From: Ophiura sarsii
Lineage: Eukaryota; Echinodermata; Ophiuroidea; Amphilepidida; Ophiuridae
Direction: 5' to 3'
NCBI GenBank assembly: GCA_035610835.1
Contig: CM069455.1
Coordinates: 40,627,944 to 40,691,943, forward strand
DNA length: 64,000 bases
Both the position numbers and the translations under genes were made by a program. Numbering within the stretch: the stretch's first letter is position 1; each line of letters begins with the position of its first letter. Below are positions 12,247 to 22,303 of the stretch, one piece after another. The notes beneath the pieces are model-generated. The model was not told where the DNA came from. It ran no database searches and worked only from the letters and a program-made list of their open reading frames with translations.

Positions 12247-12290
12247 CCTGGGAAGAAGGAAATAGAGAAATTCAAATTAAGATGAGATGA
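12247..12290 (-). promoter_or_regulatory. Predicted 3' splice site ahead of the start codon
   Basis: On the minus strand a long pyrimidine-rich tract ends in TTCCTTCTTCCCAG, immediately before GCCAAATACG. The start codon lies 49 bp further on. This would make the coding exon an internal exon, preceded by an untranslated first exon. Confidence 0.5.
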
Positions 12291-12338
12291 ACAGAATATA
12301 ATGAAATGTTTTGCTGAGCACCTTCTGTATATTTCGTG

Positions 12339-12357
12339 TGACGTCACTTTGACGTCA
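12339..12357. promoter_or_regulatory. Two perfect CRE sites (TGACGTCA) spaced 11 bp
   Basis: TGACGTCA occurs at 12339-12346 and 12350-12357, with a weaker GACGTCAG near 12491. CREB/ATF factors bind this palindrome. On the minus strand the pair lies upstream of a TATA-like AATATACA (about 12327-12334), some 140-160 bp before the start codon of the secreted-protein exon. This could be the promoter, as an alternative to the splice-acceptor model. No expression evidence is available. Confidence 0.4.
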
Positions 12358-12379
12358 GCGAGTATTCCACTGAACGCAT

Positions 12380-12914
12380 CATGATATCGCGCGCGTACCT
12401 ACAACGCGACGGCTTTATGTATTTCGTGATCAAAGAAGAGTGTTGGCAGTGGCGCAAAAAGTGCAGCGCCTTGCATTAGATTACGCGCAGACGTCAGCTC
12501 TCAACATGAACGGACATAGAGTATAATAAAAACATGGAGGTATGAAAACACCACCCACACACAAAACCATAAGGATTAACTTTTGCACCAGTACAATACG
12601 TTGTCAACGGGTGTGGATATCTCGCTAACAAGATCGCCTGTAAGTATGATCAGTTCCAAATTGGCGAAGCCTCATAACAGCAAACGAATGAATAAAGGAC
12701 GTGTGCGTGCGTGAAGAAAGTGAATAAGCGCACCGTGTATGATATGCGTGCAGCAAAAAACGTGTGCGTGTGGCCATAACCGTCCGCATAATCTTGGGTA
12801 ATTTTTGCGCGTAGAGAGATAGAAACCAACTATTTTTCACTATAGTTAATTTGATTCACTCTTTATTGCTATGGTAGATAATTACCTTAACTAATATATG
12901 TTATGGCGATGATA
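12380..12914. other. Upstream flank of the secreted-protein gene
   Basis: The short minus frame at 12625-12840 has no domain. The region is less AT-rich near 12390-12500 and may hold a first exon or promoter elements of the gene at 10492-12198, but nothing specific can be assigned. Confidence 0.3.
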
Positions 12915-13700
12915 GTAATAATAATAATACCTCACAAAGCGCTTTACAAATTACATTAAAAGAAAGAGTATACATTAATATACACAGGAATGCAGCATAC
13001 TAAATAAAAGTACTGTAAAAAGAGATGGCATAATAAAACACAATAAAGCATTACACAAATCAAGTTACAATGCAGTATACTTGTTAAACAAACGCTGCCG
13101 ACAATAAAATGACTATATATTCTGGTTAAAAAAATTAGTTTTAACAGACGATTTAAAAATTGCGATCGTCTATGAATTACGGATCTGTAAGGGAAGATTG
13201 TTCCAGAGTTTTGGTCCTGCGACGGAGAAAGTCCCGTATGTAGCAGTGGCACCTTTAGGAACTTCAAGGAGTTTACGGCTACCTCTAAGCCAGTGGTTCT
13301 CAACCTTTTTGGCCCACGACCCCTTTTGGCAATTTTGGTCAGTACCGTGACCCCCCCCCAAAAAAAAAAAAATGAAATGAAGAAAAAAAAACCCGATTTA
13401 TTAAAACTGAAACTGCTTGGTTTAATGATGCGAGCGTAGCGAGCAGGAAATTTTGCATAATTTTGAAAGTTTCTTTTTGAGTTTTTAAGCCTTTTGAGAG
13501 CGAAATATCATAACGGTTTCCCAAAAAGCTATATTTATGACCCCTTCATGACCCCCTGGAAAACCCCAAACGACCCCAAGGGGGTTGCGACCCCCAGGTT
13601 GAGAACCCCTGCTCTAAGCGGAGATAAGCAGATGGACAGTACATGGTGCCGTGAGAAGCTCATTTATATAATTGGGTGTAGAGTTATTTAGAGCTTCATC
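12915..13700 (-). mobile_element. 3' fragment of a CR1/L2-like LINE, split by a hAT element
   Basis: A (TAA)n tail at 12917-12930 is followed by GCGCTTTACAAAT, the same type of 3' end as at 52.36 and 61.26 kb. Upstream on the minus strand the frame reads GTFSVAGPKLWNNLPLQIRN, the conserved C-terminal segment of these LINE polymerases. It lies within open frames at 12956-13361. A hAT element at 13291-13611 interrupts it. Nothing upstream of the C-terminus can be recognised. Confidence 0.75.
13291..13611. mobile_element. Non-autonomous hAT element (Charlie/SPIN-type ends)
   Basis: It starts CAGTGGTTCTCAACC and ends GGTTGAGAACCCCTG, flanked by a perfect 8-bp target duplication CTCTAAGC (13283-13290 and 13612-13619). 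The 321-bp interior is low complexity, with A-runs and no transposase. Similar termini are known for Charlie/SPIN-type hATs. The element sits inside the LINE fragment, so it is the younger insertion. Confidence 0.9.
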
Positions 13701-13702
13701 TA

Positions 13703-14416
13703 TGAGGGGCATTCAATAAATACCTGCAACCATTGAAAATCTCTGACACGTGTCGGTAAAATAAACTTATGATACTTAAACTGTAAGTCTTACTATCGAT
13801 CTTTTCTCACAGAAAATTTCGAACACGTAGGTCATTTTTATCATTACTTAGCACTGTGAATACCGTGACCTCGGGGCACTGGTTAGGGAATTAAATGTAA
13901 CAATGGCGGGAAATTTGAAAGTCAAGTTTATGGTATGCATTAAAGGTATATTATGTGATCTTTTCCAGGAGACGCCTTCAATACTCGAAAAAAAGTACAA
14001 TCTATTTTCAAACCATGATTTTGAAGTAATAAGGAATCGTATCGATCTGTAACTTAGAAGATCTTTATGATTTATGATCAAAAATGCAAATCTGCAAGAA
14101 AATCTGCTTTCATAGTAAAAATCAATGATAGAGGACGCTACTTGGAAAAGATCACATAATATGCCTTTAAGATACATGCGTTAACAGTGTTAATATTGGC
14201 GTTTGATTTATAACGCTGATTCTTGTCATTTTTCAGTGCCCAGAGACCATGATGTTTATAGTACTGAAATTACATGATAAAAATGACCCCCGTGTTTGAA
14301 ATTTTCCGTGAGATAGGGGTAAGCCTGACAGTTTAAGTAGCATAAGTTTATTTTATTGACACATGTCACGGTTCAGAGATTTTCAATGGTTGCAGGTATT
14401 TATTGAATGCCCCTCG
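13703..14416. mobile_element. Mariner-like miniature element with ~60-bp inverted repeats
   Basis: Termini GAGGGGCATTCAATAAATAC and its complement are flanked by TA (13701-13702, 14417-14418). The inverted arms continue through TGCAACCATTGAAAATCTC. There is no transposase. A second element (13944-14166) is nested inside. The CGAGGG(G)CATTCAATAA terminus is shared with the element at 28757-29830, suggesting the same mariner group. Confidence 0.85.
13944..14166. mobile_element. TTAA-flanked miniature element, AGGYATATTATGTGATC family (monomer)
   Basis: Ends AGGTATATTATGTGATCTTT and the inverted form are flanked by TTAA at 13940-13943 and 14167-14170. The 223-bp interior includes AACCATGATTTTGAAGTAAT, GAATCGTATCG and CTGCAAGAAAATCTGCTTTC. 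It is nested in the mariner-like element. The minus frame 13848-14177 crosses it and is a chance opening. Confidence 0.8.
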
Positions 14417-14494
14417 TAGTTAACAGAATTGTTTAAAAAGAAGCTTTTCTTAATTGTGTGTTCTATTGATTTTCACTGGCTATATAACAATTAA

Positions 14495-14868
14495 AGGCAT
14501 ATTATGTGATCTTTTCCAGAGAGCGCCCTCTATTCATGATTTTTTTTAGAAAGTAGATTTTCTTGCAGATTTACATTTCCGATCATAAGTCATACATACA
14601 TTCCAAGTTACAGAGCGATACGATTCCTAATTACCTCAAAATCATGGTTTTAGAGTGAATTTAGAGTGAAAAATATAAACTGTCGGGATTCCGACAGTTT
14701 ATTTTCACTCTAAAACCATGATTTTGAAGTAATTAAGAATCGTATCGCCCTGTAACTTGGAATGTATGCATGATTTATGATCAGAAATGTAAATCTGCAA
14801 GAAAATCTGCTTTCTATTTTGTTTTTCGATGTTGAGGGCGTTCCCTGGAAAGATCACATAATATACCT
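14495..14868. mobile_element. Head-to-head inverted dimer of the AGGYATATTATGTGATC element
   Basis: Flanked by TTAA (14491-14494, 14869-14872), the whole 374 bp is a near-complete palindrome. Its arms (~185 bp) meet at AAACTGTCGG/CCGACAGTTT near 14675-14695. Each arm matches the right half of the monomer at 13944-14166. It would form a long hairpin if transcribed or single-stranded. Confidence 0.85.
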
Positions 14869-16489
14869 TTAAAAACGCACCACTTTAAAGAAAATGGTGT
14901 ATTGATTTGACGATGACACCAATTATACAGGGTGAGTACAATAAACTGCAAAAGTGGAAAGAAGTCATTTTGTTTTCAAACCAAGTTGACGTATCAAACA
15001 TTTTAAACGTTGCAAGAATGATAGTTGGTGCGTAGTATTATGTGAAAAATTGTAGTTAATCGCATTTTCCGTGCTTTTTAATGCACAACCCAATTTACGC
15101 GTTTGTCTGCGTTTCATAGTGAAATTCAATTGACACTGCACGCATTGCATTTTCACATTTGAATATCCCGCCAACAAACCTTAGAATAAGTTCATATTTT
15201 ATTTAAATGTAGAACTTCATACGCAATTCATGGCATGGGTAAGTTCCATCATAGATAATCGACACAAGGATGATTAAGTGGGTGTTTTGTTTGAAGCTAT
15301 GTGTGTCAGGGATATTAATAATTATGGGATAAGAAACTCCAGATCTGTGCCTGTAATCAAATTGGTTCATGTACACAGCGCCCCCTTTAACAGTTGCGAC
15401 ATGCCGCATAAGGCAAGCAGTGGTTGGCTTCGACCATGTTATAGCGCCAACTAGACCAGTTGCGACAAACTATTAAGGTCAAGAGAATCGGGGTTTTATC
15501 TACCATGTTACCTACGCCTGTGTGTGTTTCGGACCAAGGTCGCTCAACACAAAAGCCGATGTAGCCTTTCGCTCTGTCTTGAAATAACTTCGTAGCATCC
15601 ATAAATAATACGCCACTCTCGTTCCAGATGCATGAAATCGCTAGGAATCGATTTCAAAAGAAGTGCTATAATTGTCCATCGCGCTCATCATGGGTTCGAG
15701 TTTACGTGTTATAGAAAACTGGGTGAAATAAGTGTCTATAAACTTCACAAATAGCGTTAGGCCTACATCTATCGCATCGGTGAATGCCGTGTATTAAATT
15801 GTTATGTTTCAAATATAAGAAGTATCTTAACTTTCGCCGTTGCTTTTTTTATCAAACTAATTTTTATGTATCCCGTTAGCTAGCATTAGATACTGTCCCG
15901 CAATAGACTTTCAATACCCGATCTGTTTACCGGGCTTTTCAAAAATGCTAGTCATACAGGTGTTTACCGTCAAAACAGACATAGATAAGCTCCGCACATC
16001 ATTTCAATAGAGATAATCCGGGACTTAACCATCCCTGTGTCGATTATCTATGGTTCCATTGAATGTTAAAGAAAATGTGCATTAAATTCCAATGAGTCAT
16101 ACATTTACTTAAGTTTTCAACTTTGAATGAGAAACGCATTTTGCGATTTTATTCATGTTTTGGGGGAAATTTTTCACATGAAGTTAAGAGAGCTGTCAAC
16201 CCTAAAAACATATATCAAGCGCTGTAACTTTTGAACTATAAATGTGATGTATATAAAGGTATACATTTTTAAAAAGCAGATGAGTCGGAGAATCCATTTT
16301 TTGTATCAAATTTCACTAAAAATGATGATTTTTTAAACTTTGACCATATCACTTGGGGGCTCAACATTTACTGCAAATTCGGTTGTTGGTAAACATGTTG
16401 AAATTGCTTCAACATCATCTATAAAGACACTTCCCTAAGAAGGATTTTTTTTTTTAACATGAAAATGTTTAGCTTTTAAAATTTTGACT

Positions 16490-16780
16490 AAAAACGACGT
16501 GATGTGTGGTATAGTAAGATTCAGAATGTGGACCGTACTGCGGAGGTTGCGGCGGCGCTGGTAACATCGCATGCGCACCCCCTTCGTAACGGTGACTAGA
16601 CTCGTAAATAGGCCTACGATGCAGGATGTGAACCGTACTGCGGAGGTGCCGGCGGGGTGGCATAGGATGCCAACCCCTTAATAATGATGAGTATACTCGA
16701 AGTAAGATGCAGGATGTGAACCGTACTCAACTGCGGCGGGGTGCAACATCGCATGCACCCCAACCCCCTTCGCAATTCAA
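16490..16780 (-). pseudogene. Degenerate fragments of the secreted-protein gene
   Basis: On the minus strand one intact unit reads IYESSHRYEGGAHAML, then PPQYGPHSESYYTTHHVV. It closely resembles the two YESSH..GGAHA / YGP..SY.TH.VV units of the protein at 10492-12198. Two further copies (about 16620-16780) are frame-shifted but recognisable from repeated GGTTCACATCC/GCGGAGG-type DNA and PPQYG words. There is no start, signal peptide or continuous frame. The fragments lie in the loop of the fold-back element at 14928-17243, about 4 kb upstream of the parent gene. Confidence 0.7.
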
Positions 16781-16885
16781 TTGAGCCAAAAAAGTGAAAA
16801 GTTAGTGAAATTTGATACCAAAAATGAATTCTCCGACCTATTCCTTTCCATAAATAAATGTATACTTTTATATACATCGCATTAA

Positions 16886-17123
16886 CACTTTCCACGCGGC
16901 AGGCAGCTGCAGACGACATTACAAAATTTTACAAAATGTTTAAAAATGTCAAAATTATTGAATTTGATTACCATATTTAGAACCACCATGAGAAATGCAT
17001 TGACATAAGTACAAACATGCCTAGTATTGGGTAAGTAATCCTTGAGATAGACTTTGAAAATTGGGAAAGGTTTCTGAAAAATCTGTTTTGTGTATGGTAA
17101 AAATAATAGCCGCGTGGAAAGTG
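16886..17123 (-). mobile_element. CACTTTCCACGCGG miniature element (copy 2)
   Basis: Perfect termini CACTTTCCACGCGGC/GCCGCGTGGAAAGTG are flanked by TTAA (16882-16885, 17124-17127). It is 238 bp and inverted relative to copy 1. It interrupts the inner arm of the fold-back element, which dates it as later. Confidence 0.9.
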
Positions 17124-17243
17124 TTAATAGTAACAGCACTTGATACATTTCATGTTTTTCGGGTTGACAGCCCCCTTAAAACTATTCAAACTTCAACTTG
17201 GTTTTGAAAACAAGATGGCTTCTTTCCACTTTTATTTTACTCT

Positions 17244-17470
17244 ATAGGCTAAGCACTGGAACAACACTTTCAATGCAATTCAATAAAAGACAGAATTGAA
17301 CAAATTGAAACAAGCAAATATTTTACTGGATATTTTTTTTAATGAATGGGGTTCGGCATATTCTACATTCAATTGAATCGGTGCATGACGTCAAATTAAT
17401 TTGCGCTGGTAATGAACCGTGTTATCAAGTTGGCCTACTCCTGAAACAGATGTGTATTCTTTCTGAAAAT
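17244..17470. other. AT-rich spacer between miniature elements
   Basis: No feature can be identified. The open frame at 17342-17575 runs into the next miniature element and is a chance opening. Confidence 0.3.
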
Positions 17471-17475
17471 CTTAA

Positions 17476-17725
17476 CACTTTCCACACGGCTATTATAGTT
17501 TTACCATATAGGCCTACAAAACAGATTTTTCAGAAACCTTTCCCAACGTTCAAAGTCTATCTCACGGATTACTGAACCAATACTATGCATGTTTGTACTT
17601 ATTTCAATGCATTTCTCCGCCATGGTGATTCTAAATATGGTAATGAAAATTCAATAATTTCTAAATGTTTGAAACATTTTGTGAAATTTTGGAATGTCGT
17701 TTGCAGACGCCTGTCGCGTGGAATG
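17476..17725 (+). mobile_element. CACTTTCCACGCGG miniature element (copy 3)
   Basis: It starts TTAA-CACTTTCCACACGGC and ends CGCGTGGAATG-TTA, with the right end slightly eroded. The interior matches copy 1 in order: ACAGATTTTTCAGAAACCTT, TCAATGCATTTCTC, then GTCG..TGCAGACGCC. Confidence 0.85.
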
Positions 17726-17807
17726 TTACAGATTTCCGACAAGACGGCAGCTTACTCCGTTATATGGATAACCTCTTTTGATTAATCCTGTTCACGATGT
17801 TTATTAA

Positions 17808-18045
17808 CGCTTTCCACGAGGCTATTGGTTTTATCAAATACAAAACAGATTTTATAGAAACCTTTCCCAACTTTCAAATTATGTCTCAAGGATTACTGAA
17901 CCAATACTAGGCATGTTTTCACTTATTGTAATGCATTTCTCGTTGTGATTCATATATGGTAATTAAATATAATAATGTTGACATTTTTGAAACATTTTGT
18001 GTGATTTTGGAATCATCGTCTGCAGATGCCTGCCACGAGGAAAGT
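17808..18045 (+). mobile_element. CACTTTCCACGCGG miniature element (copy 4, diverged)
   Basis: TTAACGCTTTCCACGAGGC starts the copy and CTGCCACGAGGAAAGT ends it. Both ends carry the same ACGAGG variant in place of ACGCGG. The right TTAA has been lost. Confidence 0.8.
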
Positions 18046-18160
18046 ACCCCCCAAATTTGATACTTAGTATGATTGAATGCGTCATAACAACTCGGACAAA
18101 TTGGTCATTAGTGTAACAAAATCGGAGTTTTAACTCAACAAAAAGGTTCGATTTTTTTAA

Positions 18161-18405
18161 ACACTTTCCACGCGGCAATTGATCTTATACCATTATTCAA
18201 AACAGATTTTTCAATATCCTTTCCCAACTTTTAAAGTCTATCTCAAGAATTACTGAACCAATACTAAGCATGTGTGTATCTATTGCAATACATGTTTCAT
18301 GTTCATTCCAAATATTATGGTTATGTAATTCAATAATATTGACATTTTTGAAACATATTGTGAAATTTTGAAATGTCGTCTGCAGACGCTGCCGCGTGGA
18401 AAGTG
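18161..18405 (+). mobile_element. CACTTTCCACGCGG miniature element (copy 5)
   Basis: The TTAA-flanked termini are intact: ACACTTTCCACGCGGC on the left, GCCGCGTGGAAAGTG on the right, then TTAA at 18406-18409. The interior aligns with copies 1, 3 and 4, making four copies within 1.6 kb. Confidence 0.85.
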
Positions 18406-18907
18406 TTAAGTTAAATCGAGTGAATTACATACATTCTTAATGAAGATAAATCTGAACGACACGTGGAATGATCACATTCTTACCTTAACTCCTAATATTC
18501 CTCTTGGTGTGGTCCTTTTATTCCAAGAAAAACAATAATTTCCCTGACAAATTTATACCATCGAGAGAACGGTGTTATTTATGGTGCGTCAGACATACCG
18601 TATCCATTTGGCATGATACAGCTTTCGGAATCATACAATTTTAGTGTGTTTTTTTTCTTCTCATTCTATAATCAATGTATATTCATCATAATTATGAGCA
18701 GATAAGTTTTATCGATATTCAAAAAACCCATATGGTTGATAAAACGCGAAGGTGTGACAGTTTAATAAAGTATTGGTTAAATTGGCCGATCCAGTCGATA
18801 TATAGACACCTTTTTATAAAATGCCGCACGCCCTGGCACGCAAATCTGTGTAGACTCATGTCTGTTGGAAAATCGATACCTGGACATGATGAAGCAGCGT
18901 GAGTTAG

Positions 18908-19056
18908 GGCTCAGCAGACTCCACCAACGCTCGCGAACTCTTTGCGCTCTCACACATGCGTAGAAGCTCCACACAACAAAATGACGCAGCCTGATTGGCC
19001 AACGGTGGTCAACGCTTTCGCTCAGCGTTGGAGCGTCGTGGAGTCTGCTGAGCCCT
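18908..19056. mobile_element. Short inverted-repeat element (GGGCTCAGCAGACTCCAC)
   Basis: AGGGCTCAGCAGACTCCAC at the left pairs with GTGGAGTCTGCTGAGCCCT at the right. CAACGCTC/GAGCG and CGTTGG words lie inside. It is about 149 bp and non-coding. The layout resembles the element at 39454-39782, which also carries CTCCACC..ACGCTCCAACG. Confidence 0.75.
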
Positions 19057-19965
19057 TTGAAATGGTTTGGACTGTGGATTTGAACCTAATTTAAAAAAAC
19101 CATAAAAAAATAGGTAGCTATTATCAAAACAACTTCTAAATCAGATATATATTATAGATTGGTATGATAATTATCTTTGGTGACAAATTCAATTAAATCC
19201 ACGGTACCATTTAGAAGAAATGCGCTTGCCATTCAGGAACACACACATCTGATATTTTATATCGTTTGTGTTCCGCCCTCATTTTTTATCATTAAACATA
19301 TTTAAGATGAATTTTATTTACAGGGCATAAACGATCAAGATACCCTTCAAAAAACCTTGTAAATGTACTGAAAATAGTTCTTCTTTTCCACTTCGTTAGT
19401 AGTCATTAGTACTAAAATCCAGTTGTAATCATCTGGGGGGTAACCTGTTTACTGTGATAGGAATATGCCACAAGATTAAAAAGAAATAAGGCGACATACG
19501 ACTTTAATAGTCAAATTATTTATATGTGACACCGATGTAGAACGAGACATACTGTAGTCCGCCCTGTATAGTATAGGTTGATAGAGGGCGCAACTGCGTA
19601 ATGAAACACTCATCTAGGGGGGGGGGGGGGGGCTGGGTTACCGCGCCATTTTGCAATATTTTGCGAAATCGATCGTGGTTATCACGTGATACGTATCGTG
19701 GAAAAATAATGTACACTGTTTTAACGAAATGCACTGTGGGATTGTGTTACCAGCCTAAAATTATAGAGGTCGCAAACCCGGTCGCAAACTTGCTTATATT
19801 GAGCCTAGCTATAACAAGCTAAAAGTGACATCTCTGAATGTATTACCAAAGTGTGAAATTGTTGGACACACTGGTAAAATGGTTTTACAACAAGTTTTGC
19901 TATCATATTATCAAACTGAACTCAAGTTAAATCACTCTATATCGAGCAATAATATAATTGTTTAC
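19057..19965. other. Spacer with one G16 tract
   Basis: No gene is recognised. A run of 16 G lies at 19617-19632, and the Gly- and Pro-rich short frames crossing it are artefacts of the run. Confidence 0.35.
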
Positions 19966-19969
19966 GCAT

Positions 19970-20395
19970 TTTAATTGTTTAGACAAAGTTAAATAAATCA
20001 AGGATACATTTATGATAGATAAATAAATAAAAAGAAAACTATAAACGCATGGGCGGCATTTATAATTGATAAAAATTGACATAACAATGATGTTACATTA
20101 ATATACCATCAAGTTTAAAAAATAGCAAAATAATGGGAATATTCGAACCCGTGATTTCCGATTGCTAACGACATGGCCAACCTACGCACGCCACAGAGAT
20201 TTACGACTGTAATTGTGATAGTTTTATTATTTAACCATGTCCATTTATTTATATTTATAACGAACGGATTTTTATTGTGCCATTTTTGCCAAATGTGTGT
20301 GTTGCTCTCGCACAAAATGTGTTTGTACTTTGATTATAATTCTTATTTTTAAAAGAACGGTAATTTGTTTTGACATTTTCGAGAAAAAAAATGGC
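19970..20395 (-). repeat. SINE-like repeat with internal tRNA-type promoter (copy 1)
   Basis: The minus strand carries TCTGTGGCGTGCGTAGGTTGG (A-box-like) and CACGGGTTCGAATATTCC (B-box-like), spaced as in a tRNA-type RNA polymerase III promoter. The flanking ~100 bp on each side is shared with the copy at 52000-52345, including AAGTTAAATAAATCAAG, ATGATGTTACATTAAT and GACATTTTCGAGAA. Its 5' part, CATTTTGTGCGAGAGCAAC, matches the plus copy at 62820-63130. The tRNA-like part is internal, with ~200 bp ahead of it, which is unusual for a SINE. Confidence 0.7.
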
Positions 20396-20493
20396 GTAAC
20401 CCTGATACGGTAAACGCCAGCAGTGTGGTGTACGTGTCCGCGTGGGCAAGCATACAGATGATGCTAAGCAAATCCAGCATATAAAACAAAAAA

Positions 20494-20569
20494 TGCTCCT
20501 AATGGGACTCGAACCCACAACCTCTCGCTCCTCAAGCGACTTTCTTTCCACTACACTAACCGTGCTAAC
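20494..20569 (-). tRNA. tRNA-like sequence (Leu-GAG-like), probably pseudogene or SINE head
   Basis: The minus strand reads CGGTTAGTGTAGTGG as a D-arm-like segment, a short anticodon-like stem TCGC/GCGA around TTGAGGA, and a good T-arm TGTGGGTTCGAGTCCCA. The acceptor arms (GTTAGCA and TAGGAGC) do not pair, so a functional tRNA is unlikely. Confidence 0.4.
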
Positions 20570-20912
20570 TGAAAAAAATTAACGCAAATAATTTATTTAT
20601 ATCATGGGTCATGGGTTAATGCACTGTGTTAAATCTACAATCCCGGCCGCCACTCTGTTCAAAGGCACAAAAAAGTGGACTTATTTTATGTTTTTTTTGC
20701 AATTCTGGGGTGTGTGGATCGTGTTTTTTTATCAAATTGGTTAGATATCCGTCCATTTTAGAACATCTGAAATTTAAAGTGCACCCACACACCCGGGAAA
20801 GTATGCTGCCAAGGGCATATATTTTGCACGTAAATCCAATACAAAAGTTCAGAAAATCGACCAAAATATGACGTCATGACCATTGCTTCGGGACAAAATG
20901 GCGCGGTACCCC

Positions 20913-20913
<1 letters not shown>

Positions 20914-20944
<31 letters not shown>
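20914..20944. repeat. Poly-C tract, 31 bp
   Basis: An uninterrupted run of 31 C at 20914-20944. It is one of at least ten long G/C homopolymers in the window. Confidence 0.95.
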
Positions 20945-20947
<3 letters not shown>

Positions 20948-21346
20948 CACTCATCCTAGACTATAATCGGTTTCAGCAAATGTGTCACCTCTTGCATATT
21001 GGGGGAGGTGCAGGGTTGATTTGATGGGGATGTAACTGGTTGTAAATTGTTATTTGCCATGTTGATACCCAGTTTAATCTTCTTAAATATTGCGCTAGAG
21101 TAACCAATAGTCAATACGTCTTAAGGCATGTTCAGACGGGCATAAATGATCGGCGTAAATTTAGACCTTACAGCAATTAAAATTCCACAATTAATCCCTC
21201 TACTCCGGACAGTTGTCCACACGGTACTAAATACAACGTTACACTGACGTTTTCCGACAAAGTTAACACGACTATCGCAGGGGGCTTAGGAGTAAATATC
21301 GTAAATATCGGAGTTCTGATTATTTCGAATCCCGTTTTCGACAGCC

Positions 21347-21991
21347 CAGTGGCGTAACTAGACTTTTTCATTTGGGTGGCAAGAAGGGGCAGTGACTTTA
21401 AATGGGGGGCTCCTAAGACAATCCAAGTGCTGTGCCAGTGGCACCATCCGCGCTTGCGCGGACATGGAGGTGTCTGAGGGGGGATGTGCCCCTGTGGCGT
21501 AGCTAGGTTATTAATATTGGGGGGGGGGGCGAGGAATGTAAATGAACCGACAAGATTTTTGGAGTGAAGAGATGCGCGCGTAGCGCGCGAACATTTTCGA
21601 CTTTACGCGAACATTTTCGACTTTACAGATATTTTTTGCACGATTGAGCTACATTTTGGCTCTAAACAAGCTTGTATCAAAGAATATTTCGTTTTGGGAA
21701 TACATATGAGCGCATAGCGCGCGATTTTTTTTCATATGTGTACTTTTGACCATCATAATTTCATGATTCCTTTCGTCAAATGAACCGACAGTGCCAATCT
21801 CAACCGACACGACGTCATTATTGGGGGGGGGGGGGATTTGGTGTGTAGGCCTACTATTTTTGTAAATTTCATGTACAGCTTTACTTGATTTCATTTGGGG
21901 GGGGAGCGGGGGGGGGGGGGGAAGCGGGGGGGGGGGGGGGGGGGAAGGGTTCCAAGTGCCCCCCCCCCCCCCACAGCTGGTTACGCCACTG
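21347..21991. mobile_element. Non-autonomous hAT, CAGTGGCGTAACTAG family
   Basis: The termini are CAGTGGCGTAACTAG and CTGGTTACGCCACTG. The flanking 8-mers CGACAGCC (21339-21346) and CGGCAGCC (21992-21999) match at 7 of 8 positions. The interior carries GAACCGACA, CAATCTCAACCGACA and GCGCGCG..AGCGCGCG words plus several long G tracts. The same family occurs at 35447-36063, and related pieces lie at 40.0-40.5 kb. Confidence 0.85.
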
Positions 21992-22111
21992 CGGCAGCCT
22001 GGTGTTAAGCATTGGTTTCCAGTTTACAATACGATTTATTCCGTTATTTCTAAATTGTCGGTTCCTTTATTCGATTATTTCAGCTAGGTTTATTTATCGC
22101 TCGCTGTAAAC

Positions 22112-22303
22112 ATGTCGAAATTTCTCTTTTTGTTACTAATTTTTCGCCTCTGTTCGGATGGTGGTATACAAGATTTAATGCCTATGCTGATAGCAACAGC
22201 GGCATTTTTTCAAGGCAGACGATCTGATAGGGATGAGCAGCATCGGATGCATTTGTGGCATCATTACATCATTGGCGAGGGTTTACGCCATAGATCGTGT
22301 TAA
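22112..22303 (+). CDS. Small hypothetical frame inside a TIR element
   Basis: This is a 63-residue frame with a hydrophobic start (MSKFLFLLLIF) and an Arg/His-rich end. It could be a decayed piece of an element-encoded protein, since it lies between the ends of the 21123-22511 element. No family is recognised, and it may be chance. Confidence 0.2.
   Translation: MSKFLFLLLIFRLCSDGGIQDLMPMLIATAAFFQGRRSDRDEQHRMHLWHHYIIGEGLRHRSC

Larger units (their letters stand above)
14928..17243. mobile_element. 2.3-kb fold-back element enclosing pseudogene fragments
   Basis: The outer ends are inverted copies: GCAAAAGTGGAAAGAAG and TTTTCAAACCAAGTTGA on the left (14950-14990) pair with 17200-17235. Both sit next to TATA, and the left end begins CAGGGTGAGTA, a mariner-like start. 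Inner arms also pair: 16190-16320 matches the reverse of 16795-17185 (GCTGTCAACC, AAACAT, GATGTATATAAA, GTCGGAGAAT, ATCAAATTTCACTAA). The right inner arm is split by the TTAA-flanked element at 16886-17123. The left side has an extra ~1.2 kb (15000-16180) with no match. The loop holds the gene fragments at 16490-16780. Confidence 0.65.

Noticed and set aside
20494..20569. Functional tRNA-Leu
   Set aside because: The acceptor arms do not pair, so it was listed only as tRNA-like.
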